From: Larimichthys crocea
Lineage: Eukaryota; Chordata; Actinopteri; Sciaenidae
DNA: 64,000 bases
Assembly (NCBI RefSeq): GCF_000972845.2
Contig: NC_040011.1
Coordinates: forward strand, 29,876,806 to 29,940,805
Direction of reading: 5' to 3'
Shown: piece after piece, positions 44,663 through 57,800 of the stretch
How the letters are laid out: each line of letters opens with the position of its first letter
Position numbering within the stretch: the first letter of the stretch is position 1
Position numbers and translations under genes: made by a program
Notes under the pieces: generated by a model
Databases searched by the model: none
What the model saw: only the letters and a program-made list of their open reading frames with translations
Told to the model about the DNA's origin: nothing

Positions 44663-46698
44663 AAAAAGATAAAGGTCTCACTTTAAAGCACGTTTGTAGG
44701 AGCAGAGTTTTTCAGGGTTTTAAAGAGAAAACAGTAGCTGATCGCTGGGCCTGCAGGCCTGATGTGCCATGAAACACAGCAGTGCCCTTTACAAAGAGAG
44801 GCAACTGCAACAAAATGTGGATTTAAATGTGTACAATCTTCTGATGAAGCAAGTTCATTAAACAAGTTTCTCTGCCCTTTAAGATTACACACAATTTGAT
44901 TTAGTGTTCAACAGTGAATGTAAAACTACAAAGGGCAACTTTAAATGTTAAAATCTGATTTCCCTGCTGAAAGCTGTGATAACACAAATAATATAATTTT
45001 CTTTGGTACTTTAATTTCATTTATAGTTGAGCCAATGTACTCCTGTTATCACATCTAATCTCAGCATATTGTGCCTTTCTGTAAAGTGCACCGCTGAACT
45101 AATTTGCATTGGTACACAGAAATGTTGTGTTTTTCCTGCGTCATAGCTTTTTTACAAACAGCAGAGAGCTCTGTCTCTGTCAGTAAATATGTAAACCATC
45201 AACATACAGCATATAGAGCATCAACAGATGAGAAAATACTCGAGATATACTTGAAATGGAATAGATCAAATAAAGTTATTTATACTTTTTAAATGTACAG
45301 ATATGTATGTTGGATCATTTGTATCATGCACGTATATATCTAACAGTAAATATAAGTAACACTTGAGTGTAAATGTCCTTTAAACTCAAATTCGTATTTC
45401 ACGTGTGGCTCTTACCCCCCTCTGTAGAAGACATTTGACCTGTGGGAGTGGCAAATAAAAAAGGCAGCAGAGAGGCAGAGAGAAAGAGGGAGGGAAATAG
45501 AAGTCAAATTAGGAGGAAAGGAAGGTGGAGTTTTTAAGTTTTAGTCATGAAGGAAGACAAGCGTGTGTAGTGGGTACAAGCACGAAACCCACCAGACAGA
45601 AAGGGAGCAGGAAGGAAAATATTTCATTTGACAATAATCATAGAGAACAAAAAAACAAAAACAGCAATAACAAAAAAGAGAAACATTTGAAACGTTTTTT
45701 CCTCTCTGAGAAGACATACAACTCAAGTAAGTAAATAGGTTTTCCCTTTGAATGCTCACTCTGTGTCTGAATACGTGTAGTATTAACATGATGTGACGAC
45801 AATGACGCACCAGCAGGACTAACCGGCTGCAGATACACGTGGCATGAAACTGACTCCTGACAACTTCTACTTTTTATTTACTAAAAATACAGAGTGTGGA
45901 CAGTGTGTGTTAAACCTAGGATAAATATGTAATATGTGAGGGGAAAAGGCTTAAAGTCTGTGCGCTCACAGAGAGACTCAAAGTGTCACAAACCTCAAAA
46001 TGAGCGCGATGTTTAGGAAGTGGCCGCTCATGCTTTCACAGTTGTTTCTGTGTTGAACCTCCATTGAGCGGTAAATTCCGTCATCGTGTTCATTTAAAAC
46101 TGTGAAAACGTTGTTATAATGAGACAAACATGATGTATAAAACCATTATTTTAATGTTATTACTGTTTTACGCATCGTGGACACGTTGGGGATAGTCAGA
46201 TAAAGACATTGTTGCCTTTGTTGCCTTCAGGGACACCCCTTAAAGTCAGAATCAACTCTGTGCAGTGGCCTACATTGAGAAAAGGTAACCAAAATTGTAT
46301 TATAAATTAGTTTTACATCTATTTTCGTCACTAATTTAAATATTATTCAAGTAAATAGAGAGTTGACGTTTACAGTTTTATTTCTGACCATCAGCCCAAA
46401 ACCCAAACATTCAGTTTACAGTAATCCAAAGCACGGTAAAAATGATCACATTTGAGAAGCAGTGACGTTAAAATGTTTTTGTGCTTCTCAATCACTAACT
46501 AACTAACTAAATGATTAATTATTAACATATTGATTAACTGATGACCAATTAATACAGCTCTTTTGCTACTCAGTAGTGATTTCATGCTTCTCTCTGGCTC
46601 CTTCACTGTGTCACATGTAGGCAGGTGACCGGGTAACCACTTTTTTGTATTTGTTTGTGCTTTTAAACTCCCAATTCTGACATTTTGGACAGACTTAC

Positions 46699-46847
46699 TC
46701 CAGGATGGGTCTGTTCAGCGGCGTCCCTCTGTGCCGGTAACCAGACCCATGGCTGAGGTCATGCCCATGCAGAGACAGCTGCAGGCCGGTCGGGCAGCCT
46801 CGGGGGTTGCATGTTTTAGGGCTCCTCGGGGGGAACAGAGGAGGCTC
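46699..46847 (-). other. GC-rich patch, possible exon of unknown gene
   Basis: On the minus strand this 149-nt segment is flanked by an acceptor-like CTCTAG and a perfect donor GTAAGT, and one frame stays open across it. The stretch before the acceptor is not pyrimidine-rich, and the translation (for example GHDLSHGSGYRHRGTPLNRP) matches nothing I know. It might equally be a CpG-rich regulatory patch related to slc43a1. Confidence 0.2.
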
Positions 46848-47654
46848 CTAGAGCGCGTGGTTTATTTTCTTGGAAAGTTGTGAGGATAAAGAGTTTGCCC
46901 TGCGATCCTTTATGTCCTGCGGAGGTTGATAAACACGGCTGGTCAAGGTCAGAAACATCCCCGCGGGGAAAAAAGAGCAGCCCTGGATGGGAGCAGCAAC
47001 AGATAGACTTGAAAGAAAAGCAGCACACGTGATGAATTAAACACGTCAACTTAAATGTTTAATACAGAAACTTAAGGATATGTTTGTTGTCATGACAATC
47101 ATAAAGACTATATAGCAATATAACGCCTCCTCCCCTATAAATACCCAAACTCCTCATGACCTTAACATTGGAGTTAGTCATGGCAACATTGCATCAGTCA
47201 GGTATTTCAGGAAGCAGCTTCCTAATATGGCGTTCCTCTCAGTGCAGACTTCACCTGCTCTCCCATCACGCACACACACACACTTCACAGTGTCATGACA
47301 AAGCCTAACAACTACCTGCCAATCTTAAGAACACGTTGCCTGTTTGTGTTTTAGTTTCCAAGTCTTTGTTGTATGTTGATTTTCCCACGTCAGAGCAACG
47401 GGAGCCACTCCTCGTCATCACCAAGTGTTTGTAGTGTAGTAAGTGTCATCAGCCCGTCTATCATTTCAGCATTCCAGTTGTTTCAGTAATCGCCGCAGAA
47501 CAAAACTGGCGGGAAACAAAGAGGAAGTGTGTGTGTGATGAGAAACAGCAGCAGAGCAGATCTGAAAAGGAATTGTATGTTTTGCATTTGTCGCACGTGG
47601 TCACCTGAGCTCAAACACACACTGACAGGCAACTGATACCATGCCTTACTTACA

Positions 47655-47655
47655 A

Positions 47656-47697
<42 letters not shown>
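47655..47697 (+). repeat. (CA)n microsatellite
   Basis: A CA array of about 43 bp; the antisense open frames rich in Cys and Val over it are artefacts. Confidence 0.95.
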
Positions 47698-47700
<3 letters not shown>

Positions 47701-50418
47701 AGCTGTTTCCATGATGATACCAAGTAGCCATGACTCTGTGTCGCATTTACAACAGCGTCTCCTGAGCTGCGACTACACACACTTTGAATGTGATGTGTGT
47801 GTTGATTGTGTGTTGCAGCCACAGCACCATAAATCCAATCCATGTGACAGTAGTCTCTATACTTAGGCTTTAAAGGACTCTTGTCTGTTGCTGTTTGAAA
47901 GGTTGTTCTGTCTGTCCGATTTGCTTACATGACACGTAAACAAATACTTTATCATTTCAACGTCCTGATTTCTACAATGCGGCCATTACTGAGACTAGTT
48001 TGTCCAAACAAAGACACGAGACTCTGTCTCTTTGTCGGTCAAACGGAAGAAGCATGGAGAGGATTAACAGTTCTCAAAGTGAAGAAACAGCACATTCAGC
48101 ACATAAATGAGGATTTACACCTGAGCTTAAAAGAGCAGTGAAAGCCTGATTAGATGTGCCAGCTCTTTTAATTAAAGAAACCAATTAAAATGTTTGTGTT
48201 TCTGCTGTTGTGACCCCCATCCTTTAAAGTGGTGCACTTAGATGTTATTAAAGCATACAGTTAATGCACTAATGCTGACAGGACTGCGCAGTTGAGATAC
48301 AGATATCAAGATGTCAGGATCACTTTTCTGTACTTCTTACGTCAACATCTTTGCTGGTTTTGACCAGCTTGGAACTCCAATGTTTGTCTTTGGCTTGTTT
48401 TGCCACTTTGGATGTCTTTTGCTTTTTTTAAAACACAAACACACAAATACTTTTTTCACTGTGCTACTCACATACATTTAGAAATGTGTAACTTGTTTGT
48501 ACTCTGAGCTAGGAAAACTTGTCTGCGTCATACTCTCCAAACCAGAAGTCATACGTAAAGGTTATATTTCGACATTAACTGTGCCGTGACGATATGTGAC
48601 TTTATTTATTTATTTTTGAGAACTTTATTTATAGCCCATTTCAGGTTGTGTGTTTATTTTCATAAGCAGCTATGATACATGTGATATGACACATCTGAAG
48701 AGGAGAACCTTGAACATAAGCCGTAATTTATTTACTTTAATACAAAATGTGTTCAGGTTGATTTAATTGACAACTGCTTTTCTTTATCTTAAATTACAGT
48801 AATTGTCATTTGATGAAGTTCTTCTGTCTTCTAGTATTTTATATCAAACAGTGAATTGACAAAATAATCACCAGATGAATCAGTTCAAACAATAGTTAGT
48901 TGTCAAATATAGACACACTCAGCCAACAGCTTATCCTGTTTACTGTCTGTAGTCTTTGTCGAAGTTAATTAACATGTCAATTTGTGGCTCATAAATTTAA
49001 AAGGGAGTGAATCAGGCTTGGCTCTGTTGTTGAGTGTGTGTGTGTGTGTGTGTGTGCACACGCACTCAAGGGTTTTTCAGCATGGGGTGTCAGTTACATA
49101 GAAATCCCCCCTTTTCACACTCTATTCAGCACAAAGGCAGTTCAGCGGGCTACGGATAATCCCATTACATGCACGCTTCATGAGCACAGAGCACAGAGAC
49201 AAATCTGTCCCATTAGATCCTCTATATGCCTCCCCATACAACACACACACACACACCTACACCCTCATGAGATGCCCTCATTATAAACTACTGGAAAGTG
49301 TTTCCTGTTTGAGGCCTTGCCTGCAGAGCCCCTGCCCCCTCCTGCCTCTCCTCAAATCGAGTGGCTGAGACTTCTCCTCCCTCTGTTCCACTTCTTCTCT
49401 GCTGCCAAATGGAATAGCTTGGTTATATTTGGATCTTGCCTAAACATTTTCCAGATGTGCATGAGCCTGTCAGGACGGTCGTGACTGTATTCTGTGTGTC
49501 ACAGGTTGTATTGACCGGTGAACTGTCCTGTGTGACCTGTATGTAATGTATGCGTGTGTGTACTTTCCAGGTGGTCATGACTTTGTTTGGACAGTTACGT
49601 CACAAGTTTGATTGTGTGTGTTGTTGTGTCCAGAAGAACTGCATTAGTCCCAGTAAGGTAAACCTGAAGCCCAAACTGTGGTTACATGCTGTTCAAAGAC
49701 TCCTTAAATCCAACTTTCAGATGGAAATGTCTCCCTTTAAAGATGCTATCCCAATTTCCAGAACAAAAGCACGTCGAGTGCTCTGCATTGTTTCCTCTAT
49801 TCAAAATCAAGGTGAAGTAGCTGCGATGTTGACAGCACAGTAGGAGGATTTCTGAGGACAATGAAGTGCAAGGTGTCAGGTGCCAAACTAGGATTTACAA
49901 AACAATGACTAGTCACATGGGCACTCATTTGGCAAACTTAGAGAAAAATGTCCTGTCTCGAGGGACTCCATCAGGTCTCCCCGGTGAAGTATACATAATT
50001 AAATATCAATAGGTGGCCTTTCGTAAAGACCATCTATTGATATGTTTCTAGGGATTAATATGTGAAACTTCTTACACACACAGATATCCAACTTTATATA
50101 TAAACTTTTTTTCAATTTTAAGTTTTTAAAGAGCAATCATTTAGTCACAAACTAATCGAACTCGTCATTAATCTTTAAAATGTCTGAAGACATTATTTTG
50201 ACCTCCGGGAACTTGTGATAGACACTTTTCACAACAGTAATCGACCAAAAGACTGGCGTCTAGGTACTTTTCTGAAGTCTCTGTCATACAAAGACTATTT
50301 GATTAACTGGTTAATTATTTGATGATGACAATAAGGCCACATGTCAGTCATTTTAATTCTGTTTTTCGCTTCTCTCTGTCATTATCCTTTCCCCCTTCTC
50401 GTCGCTCCTCTATCACAG

Positions 50419-50582
50419 AGCAGCAGCTATGGCGCCTTCTCTCCTCCAGGCCTACAGGAGGCGCTGGTGGATGGCAGTGACGGCGGTGATTGAAAACCTG
50501 CTGTGTTCGGCTGTGCTGTTGGGCTGGGGCTCCCTGCTCATCATGCTGAAGAGGCAAGGCTTCTACTCTCACCTGTGCTCAG
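50419..50582 (+). CDS. slc43a1: slc43a1 exon with start codon
   Basis: The acceptor TCTATCACAG is preceded by a long pyrimidine run. ATG is at 50429. The exon encodes the cytoplasmic N-terminus and membrane segment 1 ([20 protein letters not shown]) and ends in phase 1 with donor GTAAAA. Confidence 0.95.
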
Positions 50583-51797
50583 GTAAAACCAGCAGCTCAG
50601 CATCACGTAACCAGAATCATTTGTTTCTCTTCAACAACTCATATGATCTGTGATGTAATAGGTCTAGCTGCCACTATGTAAGGCAACATACTGTACACTT
50701 CTTTGTCAATTAATAGTTTATTCAGACCCTAAAAAGCTCTTGAAGGTCCAATGTGTAGATCACATCACCCCTGCAGTCTAGTGTAAAGGAGAAACAACAC
50801 TTGAAAGTATTTAGTTTGTCTGTTCTGGGCTACTGTAGAAACATGGTGTTTCAACATGGCAGCCTCCATGGAAGAAGACCCGCTCCCACTGTAGATATAA
50901 AAGGCTAATTTTTAAGAAACTATAAAATATTCTTATTTTCAGGTGATTATACATGCATGAAAACAGTTATGAATATTATGTTCCATGTGTGCATTATTCT
51001 GAAAATAGAGGCCCCCAATCTTACACACTGGACCTTTAAAATATGAAATAAGCCTTTATTCGGTGTAACATCAATAATCAGTGATTATTTTTAATGTTTT
51101 TTATATGAACAACAAAACAGAAGGGTTAAGACGGTTTCCAACATTTATGGCTCATGAACCTTAAGTTAGGAAGCAGTGTCTTTTTGCATACTCACTGTCA
51201 GCACATATCTAGCAGCTGTTTGGTGATTAAATGTTCTGAGGTTTCTCTGTACATATTTTTTTTCCCCACTTACTTCTCTCATTAACTCTCCAAAATTGTT
51301 CCCACAGTGAACGAGTCTGTGGTTGTGTCTTTGGGCAACTCCTCCAGTGGCGAGGTGGAGGAGTGGCTCAGCTGCGTGGACCAGGAGGAGATGCTGAATC
51401 TGGGCTTCACGATTGGCTCTTTCTTGCTCAGTGCCACAACTCTGCCGCTCGGTATCCTGATGGACAAGTTTGGGCCACGGCCTATTCGCCTGGTGGGCAG
51501 GTAATGGTTGTAAAAATATTGTAGGGAAATGTGCACGTACGCACGTTTTCAAACTTATTATAATTCAGAAACACTGAAACATTTTTTACATACATATTTG
51601 CTTTATGAGAATCTTGATTTTTACATTTGACCTTTCTAAATGTCAGGATGGTGAAAGCTGCATGGAACAGTAATTAAAGTCAAATACTACTGAGGTTATA
51701 GTAAAAGTAAAAAAGCTGTCAGATCACATTCCCAAAGTGGGAGGAGGGAAACTGTGCCTTTTGTGAGTTAATCAATAAATGTAGGTGCGGTACTAGA

Positions 51798-51839
<42 letters not shown>

Positions 51840-54800
51840 AATGTTTTTATAGTAAGTACTGAAATTCTTTATCATTGGGTATGGAAGAAACTGCTTACAT
51901 GATAACAGACGCTTAGACATGAAGATGATAGAAGTTCATCTGCAGCTACGTAATGTTTAAACATTCAGACTGACAGTTTCTGGTCTTTTATATATGGAAA
52001 TTAACGTATTGTGAATTAAATAAGATTATATCCACATCTATATCCATATTTAACATTGCCTGAACTAATTTGCATCACACTTTCACTTAATAACGTTGCA
52101 GTTGCGTGACTCATTGACATTTGCAAACACTGCGACTGCTGAGTCACGAGCAGTTACTTGTCCTGTGTCTAAATACTATATATCCTTCATATACTGGATG
52201 TTTGTTTGTACAAATCACATATATTGAGCATTTAAAGAATTACATTTTTAATTATTTTTTTAAAATTTTTTGTTACAGTTCTTGCTTCGGTCTGTCCTGT
52301 GTCATGATGGCTGCGTCTGCCTACAACCCTCACCGTGAGTTCAAACACTAACACTAGACCACACACATGCTGGATATCATTATGCCGTAACACACCTATA
52401 AAGCTCGCTCACATCACGTTTTGAGTGACAGCAGGAAGATTAGACAGTAATCATCAAAATAAGATGAGTAAGATTACATAACAAGACTTCATATGTCTAG
52501 AAGAGCAACATTCTGCAGTCAACATATGATGCTGACGACTTGTTCATTCACCCGGACTACAGCCAAAGATAGAAGTGATGAATCTGGAATATTTAGATAA
52601 CTAAAATTAAACTTCAATAAGCTTTGTGTCCATATGTCCAATATTCATAAATATAAATATTACAACATTTCTTCCTGTATATACATGCAGAATCGTGAAA
52701 ACTGTCTTGTAATACACCATAATAGCAATACATATGATCTAAGAAGTGCTGTTTGAAGAGCTTAAAAGCTCCTTTCAGACCATTGGACAGGACAGGGTGG
52801 TGTTTGTTGACACAGACGACTGAACACCAGGTGCATTTGGACAGGTGTGCACAGGCGCAGCTGCCAGACACTTATTAAATCAGTGTTTTCAGCTGGTATG
52901 GAAAATATGCCACAAAAATGCCTGTGTGTCACCGAAAAGAGCCGAAGCAATGCAAGTCAATGTAGCCAGTCTAGCCAGTTTATTGAGCTCATACCTCGTA
53001 CCAGCAGCTACACCCTCTTTGTAATATATGCTTCAAACCTGAAACCTCCTTTACAAACCTCCTCATTTGGTTGTGAAAACATGATAAAACATGTAAAAGT
53101 TAAAAAATGACAAACTGTGAATAAATAAAAAGAAGAAAATGTTTGTTTTGTATCTTTGAGTCTAGTCGCTAATAAAACTTTTTTAAGGCTTTTAAGAGAG
53201 AAGATCTTTGCATTAAGACTTCTTTTTTTGTCTCTGCAGTCCTGTCAGCGCTCATCTTCTTGGCTCTCTCCCTGAACGGCTTTGGAGGCATCTGTCTGAC
53301 CTTCACCTCACTCACGGTGAGACACACAACCAACCACGTGGAAGGAAGCATAAAAAGACACATTCATGTCAATCAGTGGAGGGGAATATATACAAATACA
53401 AAATTGATATTCATACATGAGTCAGACAAATGGTAGATTGCATAAACTTTAATTATTATGGCATTTAGGGCAGGTGAGGGTCTGTAAACATGTTTGGTAT
53501 TACCTGTATTTTAATGTTTGTTTTTTTTGTTCATTATCAACATCTCTACGTGAAACCTGTTCATAGAGGAAGAAAGTCTCTGGATTGGGCTGTGTTTGGG
53601 ATTTTTGTCGTGTTATGTGCAAACCACAAATTTAACTCCTCTATTTGAGTCATCTAATGCCTCTGAGGTTGACTTTGCTTTCACACTATGTACAGTATGT
53701 GTGTCCCTGACCGCCTCCATAATATACTCTTAGTGTATCTCATATTTATAGTACGTCTAAATTGGACAACCAGGACAAAATGTGAACATGGTCAGTTGTT
53801 CGAGGTACAAGGTACAGCACGGTGCACACAAAACACATTACAGGTTTTAAATTATACCTGTAACATTCCGAGTCAGATGAAACCTGCTTTCCTGTCTCAG
53901 TGTTTGAGTTGCTAAACAAACAACAAGTATGAGGAATTAAAAAAATCCCTGCATGGTTTCTTTCTCTATTTCTTACATCTATGTACATCATGTTAAATAT
54001 GCACACAGATCAAATCTGACACCAAAATGTCCCTTGTACAGCCTGTCCCAAGCTCAGTTTCATAACACTTAAATTGCAAAAAAAGAAATGTGCCTGAGGT
54101 TACATAACATTTTGAGAAAGCACTAAGGTAAAGTTGCAGTAAAGTTTTAGTAGCTGACAGTCTCAGTGTGGTTGGAGCCGCTATTTATCTCAGCTGTGGC
54201 TGTGGCTGTGTTTGTTTGCACTCATGTCAGGCATGTGTATTAGCGTGTGATGTATCAGCTGGTACCAACATCATCGAGTGTGCTTTATTGTTGCTGCTGT
54301 GTCCTGGGAAGTATTTAGGTTTGCGTGCGTGTGTGCGTTAACAGTGTTTTCCGTCCAAGCCACACGTGACTTCTCCCAGATGGAAAGTCTCCCATTTGTG
54401 TTTCAGCCAATAACGGCCTCCAGTTGACCACACACCCTCCGTGAAGCACGGCCCATTCACCTCTATTTAAAACACTCAAGGCCACACTTTCTCTTGTCTC
54501 TCATTTCCTTCCTTCTTCTTTGTTCTCATCACCCCCTCTTCCTCTTCTCTCCTGTTTCTCTTCTGCCCAGAAGTCAGCAGAAAATCCATACACAACCTTT
54601 TCAACTCTACATGACTGTGCACACGTGTGGATGTACGAATGTGTGTGCATGCTTATGTACACACAGGGAGACGAACATGAAACAGATATGATAATGAAAG
54701 TCCAAGCTGAGTGTGGACAGACGACCCTCCTCTCTGATCTTTTTCACCCCCGTATACTAACTATAGCCTGACCATGTGAAAAAACTAAGACACGCATCTC

Positions 54801-57800
54801 TATGAGTCTCTCTGCAGTCCAGCTCAAATCAAATAGATAGTCTGCACGTTTACAGTCAACTGAAAACTGCTGACAATGTGAATAAATAGCTGAGACATCA
54901 TCCACAGGTGGATGTCAGGTCTGTTTGTTCAAGGGGGTTGTTAACACAACTGTGTTCACTTTTTGAGAGCAGATGGCAATTTAAAGTATCTTAACATGCA
55001 CACAGTCATTACACATGCTGTTCAACCACATTAGACACCTGGAAATTTGTTTAGAAATCCTAAATTTAAGATACCAAAACATGTCAGGTTGAATTTTGGT
55101 GAAATGTGTAGAAAATTTAGCACAAGACTGTTGGAATATTTCCATTTTAGACCTGCAATGATTAATCAGATAAACAAGAGAAAACTAATTCAAACTTTTT
55201 GATAATCGTTTAATCATTGGAGTAGTCTCTTAAGGAAAAATGCTCAATATTTGATAGATTTTAGTTTCTCAAACATGACAATTTCCAGATTTTCTTTCTT
55301 ATATTATTTTAAAGTAAAATAAGTAGTAAACGTCACTAATTTACCTATGAACCTGCATGTCTTTGGACTGTGGGAGGAAGCCAGTCTGTGATCACAAACA
55401 AACCAGGAACCAGGAACTTTCTTGCTGTAAGGTGATAGTGTTAACTACTGTGCCACTGTGCCACCCCTGGAACAACATGATGTAGTAATATATGACTTTA
55501 AACACCCTAAAGCTTATAAATCTTATAGAGAATAGAAGGAGACAATCAGAAGATCAGAAGTTTTACACAGTGAATCTTGTGTTTTAAACATACTGACACC
55601 AACTTAAAGTCACTATGAAATAGATTGAATCCATCACAAGGCTGAACATGACACATATTTAGCAGTGCACACAAGCATGCAGCATCGGTTTCACATGAAT
55701 CATTTTTTTTTCCTCCTTCACAGGCGCAGATGGTGATGTAGACGTGCACTATTTTTATGCTCAGACGATAATCAGTAGCACCAAATTATGAGAAATTCTA
55801 GTCATAGTCAAGTCAAATCAGACGCTTTCTCAGTGACTCATTCTCAGTGACTCACAGCAACACGGAAACTTGTTTGAACACACATTCACATAACTGCCAC
55901 GCAGGAAGGTGCTGTTCTTTTTATATTAATCACACATAAACACACACTGGAGTAATGTTCAACTCCCCCTTCCTCTTTGTCCCCGTTTGACCTCTGTGTC
56001 CCTCTTACCCTCTGCAATTGAGCCGGGTGTGCTAGCATTGACTGACCTCCACACTGTTGTTGTTGTTGTTGTTGTTGTTGTGAAGAAGGAATGACGGCAG
56101 AGCACAAGAGAGACAGCACACATGCCATCCTGATTTAGACCATGTGCTGCAGAGTATTAGCTCAAAATGCCCGATGACTCTGTCAGATGATGTGAAACAT
56201 GAAAAAATGATATATTATAACATTATAAACATTCATCAGTTCACTTTCCAGAACAAAACATTTAGACTAATAAAGTTTTGAACATTAATAAAATAATAAC
56301 CTTAACTGGATGACCTTGATCAAGGTTGTTTATTCTTCCTCACTCACCACCCTAACCTTTTTGCACACATGTTTTGTGCACATTTACAATGTGGACAGTA
56401 ATAATACATCAAAGTCATGTAGCAAACAAAAGAATTGGCAGAGGAATAAAAAGAAAAGTCTACGTAGCAAAGAAGGAGAGTAAATTAAAGCAAGAGGCCA
56501 AATGAGAATGTTTTTTTTATTCATGTATGGAGCAGTGACAATGAATGAGCCATTTTTAACATTTTAAAGACAAACTTGTAAAAATGCAGTTTGTGACTGT
56601 TTTATTTCAGGAGTAACTAATTAAGTGTTAGTGTTGGCCTTAAGGGACAAGTGCAGTGTGCTTCAATCACTGTTGTTCTTTAAAAACGCGTGATTTAAAC
56701 AAAAATAGACAAACATAAAGTGTGAACATGTACTGCACATTGAAGGCAAGACAATAAATAACCTATATAATTATAATTCATGCATCAATCTCGCTGACAA
56801 ATGCTCTTATGTCAGAGGCAATGGTAGGTACCTGGTTTGTAAGTATGGGTGTGTGTAAACTGAAAAATTAGTTTTGAGTTTTTAAAAGATGTATCAAATG
56901 ACCAGACTCCTGCAACCAGTGTAAGTGATTTCCTCTTCTTAGGGGGGTTGCCCTGCATCTTGTGGACTCTACCATTTTCTTTTCTTAACGACTAATTTAC
57001 GCCTCATTAATCTGTGCAAACACTCCCTTATGGTTTTGAAGTTTACTTAGGGACAGTCATGCAGAATATTCACGTCAGTCATATTTGCCTTACTTCTTTA
57101 CTGACATCTTTTTGCCTGAAGCACAAAACCTTCAGCGTTTCGTGGTTCCAGTGAACTTTATTGGTTAGATGCTTGTGAACTAATAAATAATGAAGGAATG
57201 AGGACAGTTCGTTTCCTTTTACTGTAAAAGACACGGAAGAGCTTTGCTGCGTGCAGAGGCTTGTCTGAAAAGTGCTTTAGGGCTTTCCGTGTTACGGTTA
57301 CGAGAGCTGTCAGTCTTCCACGTGGTTACCTTGCTCTCAGGTAGCAGACAGAGGTTGAGTTTCTTTTAAATATGCTAAATAAATAAAGGCAACTACAAGG
57401 AAGTGGGGATGCTTTGGGTAAGAAACCTTGAAAGTGAGAGTCACATATCGGACTTTGAGGGCAACTGAATCATCGTCCTTTCCATTAAGACTACATTTTT
57501 TTGTGTTATATAAATCTAGTGCAGCTGGACAAGAACGCTGTGCCAACACTGTGAGGGATAAAGATTTGAACCAGTCTAAGAACAGGGAGAAAGGGCGGCA
57601 CAGGGTTGAAGTAGAGAGAAGCTAATCAGTTGTGGTTTGGCGTTTCCTGCTGGGATCTCTGCAGAGAGAGAGGCTGCAGCTGTGGCTCGGCGAGATCAGT
57701 CAAACTAAAATAAATGTTACTCTGACTACCTCTTGTTTCCTCGTTTGCACCCTTCCTTATTTTATACATCTCAGGTTTCCTTTTGTACGACCTTCTCCTC

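Larger units (their letters stand above)
23031..50418. other. 27-kb region without recognisable host protein-coding gene
   Basis: No run of conserved exons is visible on either strand. The region holds repeats (listed separately), pyrimidine-rich blocks at about 23280-23700, 26440-27060 and 33720-33860, and short open frames without recognisable domains. The upstream non-coding exon(s) and promoter of slc43a1 must lie in it or beyond, but I cannot place them. GC-richer patches that might be regulatory lie at 27120-27300, 28370-28640 (repeat) and 46700-46860. Confidence 0.6.
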
